A stretch of DNA of 64,000 nucleotides from Taxillus chinensis (Eukaryota > Streptophyta > Magnoliopsida > Santalales > Loranthaceae), in the NCBI GenBank assembly GCA_023512835.1, contig CM042084.1, forward strand, positions 44,563,609-44,627,608, given 5' to 3'. The position numbers were made by a program, and so were the translations under genes. The notes beneath the pieces were generated by a model that made no database searches, was not told the DNA's origin, and worked only from the letters and a program-made list of their open reading frames with translations. Each line of letters begins with the position of its first letter. Position 1 is the first letter of the stretch. This document shows positions 55,601 through 64,000 of this stretch, piece after piece.

Positions 55601-56697
55601 TGACAGACAGATTTCTAACCACTCTAAAAGAGTTAGCTAATGTCATAAAATCTCTCTTCAAGATAATTAATTCTCTTAGTTTGCACTAAATAGACAGATT
55701 TTTGACTAAGTAAAGACAACAGAATTGTTTTTGGAATTAAAACTCAAGGTCTAAAGACATCTAGGGTCACAATTTCACCTTCCTATGCCGCTTTCACCGA
55801 TTTTAAGATTATTGGGGTTATTTAAATGATAACATGTTATACATGAGCCAAGGTATTACAAATGGTCATTGATAGACCTTCTAAGTGTTGTATGCCTGAA
55901 TGGTCATCACGGCAGCAACAAACAAAACCTATTTATCATATTTCTAAAAGGATAATGATCACACCAATCACAAATATGCTATGGATCCAAGGTCTGCCCC
56001 AGACTAGGGCTAAGAAACCTAGGTATATACAGCCTAGATATAGAAGATGAAAAACAGATTCATAAAACATGCAAATCAATTAAACAAACCTAATATTCAT
56101 AGAATCAGTATAGCAACATAGGGGGCTACATTGCTCCCCTAGATTAAAAAAACACTCACACATGTTTGTGAAAAAGCATAAATAAAGAACATCATCTCGG
56201 AACCAGGAGCAGAAGAACTTCAACTCCGAATTTCACGCCGTCAGAGATGTTTCTCTAGGGCTTGCACCTCCAAAACGTGAGCCTCCTCTCCAGTCGTGAT
56301 CCTCCAAGACGTGCCGCCTCTCTATGCCCAAAACGTGTTGTGCCTCCTCTTTATATAGAGGAGCCTGGCGTGTAATGTGTGCCCTAGCCGCCACTGTCGT
56401 AATTTATCAAAATGATGTAGTTTTGATAAATGATGACGATTCTACCTTTAAGCCATTATACAACCCAAACCAAACATAATATGGACAGGGGTTCTTTAGA
56501 CAAAAATCATCAAGCATACAAAAATAGAGGTCCCTGTGCAAAAACATTGCTACACATGACAATGCACGTGACAATGCCATGTCACGTGCAAGTTCCAAAT
56601 GATTTGAAATTCATCCCCAAGCTTCCTTGCATCATGTAGAAGGCTCTCATGCAATAATACGCCTACACGTGATAGTGGCATTGTCACGTACATATCA
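55601..56697 (-). repeat. 5' LTR of E6
   Basis: 1097 bp, element strand TGATATGTACGTGAC...CTGTCTGTCA. Promoter parts as in E7 but diverged: CACGTG/CACGTA inverted repeats (56530-56690), near-palindrome ATCAAAACTACATCATTTTG (about 56427-56406), TATATAA (56357-56351). Shares the phrase ATGCAAGGAAGCTTGGGG with E7 and a close form with E3 and E5. Confidence 0.85.
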
Positions 56698-56971
56698 AAA
56701 ATGTAAGACCCGCAAAAATTTAAGCTCTTCCTTAAATATTATAAAAATAATGCCATTACTAAAAATAGTTAGAAAGAATATTTTAGATATTATCACGATA
56801 AAAATATAAGTACCCAATATAGTCATTTAAATAGCATGTGACTAGTAAGTAGCCGTTAGAATAGTAATTGGACGTTATGAATAGTATCCATTTGGACTTC
56901 CATAAATAGATATGAGTATGAGATTTTATTTATAAGAGAATATAGAAGTAAGAAGAATAATAATAAGAGTT

Positions 56972-57247
56972 ATGGTATCAAGTTCTCAAGTACCATCATC
57001 CGAGAATAGTGTACGAGATGAAGATCGGCGAGCAATACGACTTGAAGTTACAAAGCTATGCTTTGCTGTAGATGAGCTAAATGCTCGTGTCCAATAGCTG
57101 CAATATAATGCGACGAGACACAGGGAGAAGTTTGAGGTTATTCGTGCGACAACCACGATAATGTTAGCCGAAGGGTTGTGCGGCTCTCATGTCAAAGCAC
57201 AACAAGTCCTACGCACATACGCTAATAAAATTCAAGAAATTTTATGA
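56972..57247 (+). pseudogene. Small open frame inside the E9 LTR, unknown
   Basis: ATG at 56972 to TGA at 57245: 91 codons with one internal TAG (57095-57097), probably from CAG because the context reads Q-stop-L. The peptide is charged and helix-like (DEDRRAIRLEVTKL, TRHREKFEVIRATTTI, YANKIQEIL), and the stretch is less AT-rich than its surroundings. A TATA-like box lies about 70 bp upstream. I do not recognise the protein. It could be a captured fragment or chance. Confidence 0.4.
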
Positions 57248-58282
57248 AGGCCATAGAATATGATTTTAATGTTTATGTTTAGGATTATAATATTTTATGC
57301 TATAATGTTATCTTACTTTATTGTTTATTGATTATGCAATTATATTATTTTATCCGCATAAATATTAAATACATTATAAAAATAAAATAATTTCTTATAC
57401 GTCATAAAAAGTTTAGATGCTATTTATTATGTCATTTAGTTTCTTAAACCAAATTACTATGGGTAAGTAAGTATTACCAGCCTTAACTTTACCAAAAGTA
57501 TAAAACATAGGTAAGGCCCAAACATTTGAATGAGGCAGATTCTGGAGGTCCCATTCAAAAATCCATAACTTGAATTATACAGATCCAATTGACATGAAAC
57601 CAAATCCCATTTGTTAATTTATGACTTAGCTAAAACATGTAGAAATTTCAAAATTTAATATGAAGCCAATCATTTCCAAAACTTAAAATACTACACATAG
57701 GTTCAGTATGAACGGGTAAACATTTTAGTATGACTTTAAAATTCAATAACTTTTGTTATACATATTTAAAAATTATAAAATTGATACCCATTTGTAGATA
57801 TTTGAGTTAGTAATGCAATAAAATTGGCCATTTGTCAAAAACTAGAAAATTAAAAATGTTATAATTGAATTAGTAGGGAGTACACCAATGTGGACTTTTG
57901 ATGCCAAAGGAACCTTCTAAGTTTAAAAGTCTTAAAACATTTTTAAATGGTAGGAGGAGATAACCACGTTTTTAATAAGAGATAATATGAGGAAAATAAA
58001 GTATTATATATATTTTAAATAATTTAATTTAATGCCAAAGTCAAATTCGTACACTATTTTTCACACTATTACACCTACCACCTTACCTATAAATAGCATG
58101 CCTCACTTCCCTTCTTAAGCACTCTTTCCATTCAAATAAGCCACAAAACTCTCCTCCAAATACTTCCCAAAAAGTTCTATTAACACCCCAATAGCCCTCC
58201 AAGCCTTCTCTTCTCTCAATCTTCCTCTCACTTGTTGGAAGTTCCAAAAGGTAAATATTTCAAGCATATATTAATCATGTTC

Positions 58283-58615
58283 TTGGAAGGCTAATCCTCC
58301 TCATACATATATATATTATGGATGACTTTGCCCCTCAATATATATATGTATATTTATTAAACAATACGTATATGTATATATATAGATTATTATTATTCCA
58401 TGGAAGGCTAAGCCTCCTCATACATATATATATTATGGATGGCTTTGCCCCTCAATATATATATGTATATGATACGTATATGTGTATATATAGATTACTA
58501 TTCCATGGAAGGCTAAGTCTCCTCATACATATATATATTATGGATGGCTTTGCCCCTCAATATATATATGTATATTATATATGTATATGTATACGTATCA
58601 ATTATTATTATTATC
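58283..58615 (+). repeat. Three-unit AT-rich tandem repeat (E9 LTR)
   Basis: Units of about 100-116 bp beginning GGAAGGCTAAGCCTCCTCAT and containing TGGATGGCTTTGCCCCTCAA with long TATATA runs. The 177-codon open frame starting at 58318 is produced by this periodicity. Confidence 0.88.
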
Positions 58616-59545
58616 ATGAGAAGTTTTTCCATCATAATATACTTATATATGTCTCTCAATATATTATTTATGAATATACTATTATTATTAAAACTAAAAT
58701 ATTAACTTTTAAATTTTGTTTTAAGGTTTATAAACGCGCAAGACAAAAAGATTGTAAGGATCCCCTCTCCCTTTCATTACCACGATCTCCGACGAGAAAA
58801 TTCATTTCCTATTTCTTCTCTATATTTCTATCTCAAGATTTCTCCTCATAATAATATTTTAAGAAGAATTAACTTTCTTTGGCACTTCTTGGGAATTTGG
58901 TAATCTCATTTATTGAATGATGAATAACCCTTTTACTTATTGGGGCTATTATTGCAAGACCTTCCTTTACGTTGAAATTTACCATGGATGTGACTGTTTG
59001 AAAATTTATGAAGATATGTTTTATATTTGGCAATATGTTTATGGGTGGTTCCGAAAAGACCTCCAATGCATTGGGTAAAGAACATCACTGGAAAGTGTCA
59101 ATCCAGTTTGATAACAAGTTATGCAAGATATCTAGGTGGTGAACCTAGATGAGAAGATATTCTTATTTTTCCATGAGTTGATTATTCTCCATATATTATC
59201 CCTTACTTTTAACCATACTTGGGCTATTTGAGCTCATTTCCTTCATGTTTTCTTCTAACCCCAGGGAACTAGGAGAAAGCAAAGATGCTAGGATAATGGT
59301 GTCTAGAATGCTTGGAATAAAATCATAAGAAGATTATGCATGTAGTATTTATATGTCATGTAAAACTATAATGGGTTATCAACACCTAGTCTCTAAACGT
59401 TAAACCTTAGAGATCTTGTGATGAGTCTTGATGTAATAAATAAACCATCGAATTTATGTTGAGCAATAGATTACTATTCATATAATTGTAATATCTTATT
59501 TGTCTAACGCACCCGGTCTAGAAGTCCAGATTTGGTGGTGTTACA

Positions 59546-59718
59546 ATTGTATCGAGTAAAGGTTTAGTTAGGTATAGAGACTAGTTATAAATAACATAGT
59601 ATAGAGTCCTAAGCTTAGAATAATTATAGTATATTGTTTTACATAAGTATTATTGTGGTTATATGGTTAATTTTGAACTAACCTAACCTCAAGTAACGTG
59701 TGTGCTTAATGGGCCAAA
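59546..59718 (+). other. PBS (degenerate) and leader of E9
   Basis: TTGTATCGAGTAAAGG from 59547 is a weak relative of TGGTATCAGAGC at the right position. The leader to the ATG at 59719 is non-coding. Confidence 0.6.
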
Positions 59719-60562
59719 ATGGTTGAAACAAGGAACGGAGGAAACAGGAACAACTCCACAAGGAATAATGGTATGGCAAATGAACTTCCGGAGAGTTCAA
59801 CACCAATGAACTCTTCCTGTAGTGGACAGGTTGCGGGAACACTACCACCAAATGGGCAACCTTCAAACATGGCAGCACCACAAGGTGTAAGCGCAGAGAA
59901 CCTGATGGCATTTCTTATGCAAATGGCACAAACGATGGCAACAAATATGACTCAACCCAACACACCCGTCGGTCAACAGGAGCAAAGTATAAACCCTCAA
60001 CCAAAAGAGATAATAGTTGACCAATTTATGAAGCAAGATCCCCCAACCTTCTCCTGGTTCAACCGATCCCACTCACATGGAGGGATGGATTAATAAGTTA
60101 GAAAAGATATTCTCGGTATTGGAATGTCCTGACTAGAAAAAGATAAAGTTTGCCATTTACGAGAATGGAGGGCGAGGCAAACCAATGGTGGACCCTTGTT
60201 AAGAATACCAAAACCGAGGGAGAGATAGAAGCTCTAAGTCTGGAAGCTTTCAAAGGGATCTTACTAGAAAAGTATTTTCTCCGACCATTGAGGAGTAAGA
60301 TGGAGAGGGACTTCCTCGATCTTAAACAAAAGGATGATGATACCTTGTGGCCACGTATGAGGCAAAGTTCACCAAGTTAGCAGGGTACGCACCTCGGTAC
60401 GTAGCTGAAATGCAAAGTAAAGTTCAAATGTTCTACCATGGGTTGAAACCAAGCATACGGAAAGCGTTGGCAGCTTTTCACTTCCCCGACTATGAAGCCG
60501 TTGTTCGATGCGCGATCAAAGTAGAAATGGAACATCTTGACTACCACCAAAATCATAGTTAA
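59719..60562 (+). pseudogene. gag: Gag of E9
   Basis: ATG 59719 (MVETRNGGNRNN). Low-complexity N-terminus, then LMAFLMQMAQTMATNMTQ and VDQFMKQDPPTFSWF. A frameshift at about 60060 and a TAG at about 60134 follow. The core continues in other frames: GEANQWWTLVKN, EAFKGILLEKYFLRP, FLDLKQ, TYEAKFTKLAGYAPRYV, FYHGLKPSIRKALAAF. The architecture is that of Tekay/Del gag. Confidence 0.85.
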
Positions 60563-60616
60563 AATGATAAGAAAAGGAAACACCAAGCTAATGGATCGGA
60601 GATCACAAAGCCTAAT

Positions 60617-60930
60617 ATGAAGGAGGTAGTACATTGCACCTGCCCTAAATGTGGTAAAAGACACTCGGTGAATGTCTCCAAGGATCGGAAAAATGTTTCA
60701 AGTGTGGTAAGGCTGGACATTAAGCACGTGAATGCCGGGAAAGGCCTAAACAAGGGCTCCAAATGGGTCTTAATCCCATTCGTATGCGTAACCCTTTACA
60801 TGCACCAAGACCAGAACCAAGTACACGCCCGACCGTCCAATGTTTCACCTGCAATGAATTTGGACATTATGCAAATAAATGCCCACAGGCAAAAACTATG
60901 GGGGATTATCGACAACCGTTGTAGCAACCA
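60617..60930 (+). pseudogene. gag: Zinc knuckles of E9 gag
   Basis: Three CCHC-type units can be read across frames: CPKCGKRHS (truncated, about 60642), a unit with CFKCGKAGH (about 60690) and CFTCNEFGHYANKCPQ (about 60842). They bind genomic RNA. Frameshifts separate them. Confidence 0.75.
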
Positions 60931-61019
60931 CTTCAACATGTACAACCACAACGACAGCCACAACCACAAGATCCGCAACAACCACCTAGGGCACCAGCTC
61001 GCTCATACGCCATTACAAC

Positions 61020-61420
61020 TGCAGAAGTGGAGCCAATAATGGAAGAAGAATCAAACAACGATGTAGTGAAAGGTACCTTGCTTATAAGCTCAAGAAACGC
61101 TTATACCATATTTGATTCTGGTTCAACGCATTCTTTCGTCTCACCAAAGTATGCTTGAACATATGGATATTCCACATCAGAGATTAAAAGTGGAATTAAC
61201 AATAATGACACCAAGTTGTATTACCATAAATGCCACTAAGATATATAAAGCATGCCCCATTACTATATGTGATAAGGTACTTCCCGGAAACCTAATCTCC
61301 TTACAAATAGTGGACTTTGATGTTATATTAGGGATGGATTGGTTAACATCCAATCACGCCACCATAGAATGTACTCGAAAAGAGTAATTTTTAATCTCCC
61401 AAACCAACCTAAGTTAGTGT
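61020..61420 (+). pseudogene. pol: Aspartic protease of E9
   Basis: Active site TIFDSGSTHSF (about 61102-61137) with intact DSG, then a TGA-type break and shift, and FDVILGMDWLTSNHATIECT near 61318-61375. Family-typical layout. Confidence 0.83.
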
Positions 61421-61499
61421 TTACGTGTCAAAAGGATGGAGAGGATGTATCTAACCATCCAAAAGAGGGATATCTTTCCTCGATCAACACAAGTGTAGG

Positions 61500-62560
61500 T
61501 GAGATTACATTAAAAGAAGTCCCTATCGTTTGCAAATATGAAGATGTGTTTCCGGAGGAATTGCCAGGACCTCCTCCGCCACGAAGAAGAATTCTCCATC
61601 GATCTATTTCCTGGGACAAATCCAATCTCCAAAAGTCCTTATCGGATGGCACCAACAGAGTTAAACGAATTGAAGAAGCAATTGCAAGATTTGATGGACA
61701 AAGGATTTATTAGGCCTAGCGCATCACCTTGGGGAGCACCAGGTCTTGTTCGTGAAGAAGAAGGATAGCTTAATGAGGCTTTGCATCGACTATAGAGGAC
61801 TAAACAACGTCACCATCAAGAATAAATATCCTTTACCAAGGATAAATGATCTCTTCGATCAACTTAAAGGCGCTCAATACTTCTCAAAAATTGACCTTCG
61901 ATCAGGTTACCATCAATTAAGGGTGAAGGAGATGGACATTCCCAAGACGGCCTTTCGAACGAGGTATGGCCATTATGAATTCATCGTAATGCGTTTCGCA
62001 TTGACCAATGCCCCTGCGGTATTCATGGACCTTATGAATAGAATATTCCACGACTTCTTGGACAAGTGTGTCGTTGTCTTCATTGATGACATACTTATTT
62101 ACTCCAAGAGTCGCGAAGAACATGAAGAGCATTTAAGGAGCGTACTGCAAACCTTAAGGGAGAAGAAACTATATGCCAAATTCAGCAAATGTGAATTTTG
62201 GTTACAACAAGTCGCATTTTTAGGACATATTGTCACTCATGAAGGCATCTCCGTGGATCCTGCAAAGACAAAGGCCATAGAAGACTGGCCAAGACCCAAA
62301 ACAGCAACGGAGGTTCGTAGTTTTCTCAGACTCGCAGGCTATTACCAAAGGTTCGTAGAAAACTTTGCGAGACTGGCAAGCCCATTAATAAAGCTGACTC
62401 GTAAGGGTGCTAAGATCGAGTGGACCACGAAGTGTGAGGAAAGCTTTCGAGAACTAAAACGGCGCCTAGTTAGTACACCGTGTCTGCACTACCTTCAAGA
62501 GGAGAAAACTTCACAATTTATAGCGATGCATCGAAGGAAGGACTTGGTTGTGTGTTAATG
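61500..62560 (+). pseudogene. pol: Reverse transcriptase of E9
   Basis: [45 protein letters not shown], then [45 protein letters not shown] and the catalytic [11 protein letters not shown], followed by [19 protein letters not shown] and [14 protein letters not shown]. From 61746 to about 62510 the frame is open, making this the best-preserved RT in the window. MPFGLTNAP appears as MRFALTNAP. Confidence 0.9.
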
Positions 62561-62830
62561 CAAAATGGTAAAGTAATTGCCTGTGCATCACGACAACTAA
62601 AGACCCACAAGGTGAACTATCCCACACACGACTTAGAACTAGCAGCAATCATCCTTGCACTAAAGATTTGGCGTCACTATCTTTATGGGGAGAAATGTGA
62701 GATCTACACCGATCATAAAAGTCTAAAATACATATTCACCCAAAAGGAGCTCAACATGTGACAAAGAAGGTGACTAGAATTATTAAAAGACTATGATTGC
62801 ACCATCAACTACCATCCTGGGAAGGCAAAC
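62480..62830 (+). pseudogene. pol: RNase H of E9
   Basis: [36 protein letters not shown] and [17 protein letters not shown], ended by TGA at about 62759 where most relatives have CGA (R). Catalytic Asp/Glu residues are intact; the single stop looks like a C-to-T change. Confidence 0.86.
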
Positions 62831-64000
62831 GTGGTGGCAGATGCACTAAGACGGAAACATGTCGGAACCTTGGCAACATTGATCACTTCGCAAAGGCCTC
62901 TAATTGAAGATTTGAAGAGGTTAGATGTTGAAATCATAAAACCTGGAGAAAGAAGCAACCTATTCCACATGACCATACAACCAACACTTTTGGAGAGGAT
63001 AAAGGCGGCACAACAAGATCCCAAGCTACAACGAAAGAGGGAAGCGGTGCAAAAAGGTAAACTTCCTGAGTTCAACATCGATAAAGGTGGCTTCTTAAGA
63101 TTTGGTACAAGACTCTATGTACCATCATCTTCTGGACTAAAAAGGGAGTTACTAGTCAAGCACATAGCTCCGCATTCTCTATACATCCAGGAAGCACCAA
63201 GATGTATCGAGACTTACGAAAGAACTATTGGTGGGACAACATGAAGAGAGAAATCGCGGAATTTATATCCAGGTGCTTGGTGTGCCAAAGAGTAAAGGCT
63301 GAATGCCAATTACCAAGTGGAGTATTGCAATCACTTCCAATACCCGAATGGAAGTGGGAAAATGTAACTATGGATTTTGTCACGGGTCTGCCTGAACATC
63401 AAAAGGACACAATGCGATTTGGGTCGTAGTGGATCGCTTAACAAAAACATCTCACTTCATCCCTATCCGGACGATTTCTCTTTGGATCAATTAGCCAAGC
63501 TATACATCAAGGAAGTCATTCGATTGCATGGAGTGCCATTATCAATCGTCTCTGATCGTGATCCAAGATTCACATCTAAGTTTTGGAGGAGCCTTCAACA
63601 TGCCTTAAGTACCGAGCCGAAGTTTAGTATCGCCTTCCACCCTCAAACAGATGGGCAATCGAGAGAGGACAATCCAAACTTTGGAGGACATGCTTAGAGC
63701 TTTTGCTATTGACTTTCAAGGAGATTGGGAGAAACACCTTCCCTTGGTGGAATTCTCCTATAATAATAGCTATCACGCAAGCATACAAATGGCACCATAT
63801 GAAGCTCTTTATGGGAAAAGGTGCCGAACACCAACATGTTGGGATGAGGTAGGAGAAAGAAAACTACTTGCCCCCGATTTGGTGCAAGAAACAACAGAAA
63901 AGGTACGTCTAATTCAGCACCATATGCGAACTGCTCAAAGCAGGTAGAAGAGCTATGCGGACCACCGATGAAAGGACTTGGAGTTTGAAGTAGGCAATCA
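62831..64000 (+). pseudogene. pol: Integrase of E9, incomplete
   Basis: Starts with VADALRRKHVGT. The zinc region includes CLVCQRVKAECQ (about 63272). Core: first Asp in VVVDRLTKTSHF (read at 63424-63460), second in IVSDRDPRFTSKFW, third acidic in TDGQ followed (shifted frame) by ERTIQTLEDML. Then EFSYNNSYHASIQMAPYEAL and ALYGKRCRTPTCWDEVG. The window ends before the GPY/F and any chromodomain. Confidence 0.87.

Larger units (their letters stand above)
56702..59545 (+). repeat. 5' LTR of E9
   Basis: Starts TGTAAGACCCGC and ends GGTGGTGTTACA, with the phrase CACCCGGTCTAGAAGTCC just inside the end, as in Tekay/Del LTRs. 2844 bp, very AT-rich. TATAAATA at about 58088 is followed by a C/A-rich leader. 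An earlier CATAAATAG at about 56903 precedes a small open frame. A three-unit repeat lies at 58283-58615. The copy at the other end is outside the window, so the boundaries rest on the terminal motifs. Confidence 0.75.
56702..64000 (+). mobile_element. E9: chromovirus-like element, cut by window end
   Basis: Long LTR (56702-59545), weak initiator-Met PBS, gag with zinc knuckles, DSG protease, RT, RNase H and integrase in order. The integrase C-terminus, any chromodomain and the 3' LTR lie beyond 64000. Coding is spread over all three frames. Confidence 0.87.

Noticed and set aside
58318..58851. 177-codon frame in the E9 LTR
   Set aside because: Produced by the three-unit AT-rich repeat (repeated FAPQYIYVY); downstream of a promoter inside an LTR and without any recognisable domain.

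Overview
The window looks like intergenic heterochromatin from a large-genome flowering plant. I found no host gene, rRNA, tRNA or bacterial-type feature. Nearly all of the 64 kb is nested, decayed LTR retrotransposons of the Ty3/gypsy superfamily, identified by gag zinc knuckles, aspartic protease, reverse transcriptase (RT), RNase H and integrase motifs, tRNA primer-binding sites (PBS), polypurine tracts (PPT), TG...CA long terminal repeats (LTRs) and target-site duplications (TSDs). The sequence alone does not identify the species.

Layout, with labels used below. E1 (1 to about 2350, minus): gag, PBS and LTR of an Athila/Tat-type element. E2 (about 2400-3225, resuming at 11795, plus): end of a Tat/Ogre-type LTR with a tRNA-Arg-like PBS. 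E3 (3226-11789, plus): complete element with 2178-bp LTRs and 5-bp TSD CGCAC, inserted in E2; it lacks pol. E4 (about 11.9 kb-16973, plus): chromovirus-like element with gag, protease, RT and RNase H, interrupted by E5. E5 (16974-25739, minus): Tekay-like chromovirus with gag, pol and chromodomain, its distal LTR truncated. E6 (minus, in three pieces: 25740-27308, 40909-42917, 51713-56697): Athila-type element split by E7 and E8. E7 (27309-40908, plus): 13.6-kb Athila-type element with an accessory gene after integrase. E8 (42918-51712, minus): pol-less relative of E3 with TSD GGGGC, inserted at the RT/RNase H junction of E6. E9 (56702 to the window end, plus): chromovirus-like element with a 2.8-kb LTR.

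Functional picture. E3 and E8 keep the ends of an E5-like chromovirus (LTR, PBS, zinc knuckle, last residues of the chromodomain, PPT) but have lost pol and carry a shared internal block of about 2.6-3.0 kb. They are non-autonomous derivatives that probably depended on an E5-like partner. E7 is the most unusual element. Downstream of integrase it has a diverged copy of its own LTR promoter, then a broken gene with a plant-transposon-protein-like region, a predicted coiled coil, a proline-rich linker and a C-terminal domain resembling Ulp1/SENP (family C48) cysteine proteases. A second surprise is that the LTR promoter region of E3 (initiator-Met PBS, chromovirus-derived) is closely similar to that of E7 (Asp PBS, Athila-type), implying exchange of the promoter module between clades.

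Almost every coding region carries frameshifts or stops. Several of the frameshifts lie in homopolymer runs, so some may be assembly errors rather than decay. All boundaries were read by eye from sequence; percent identities were not computed.
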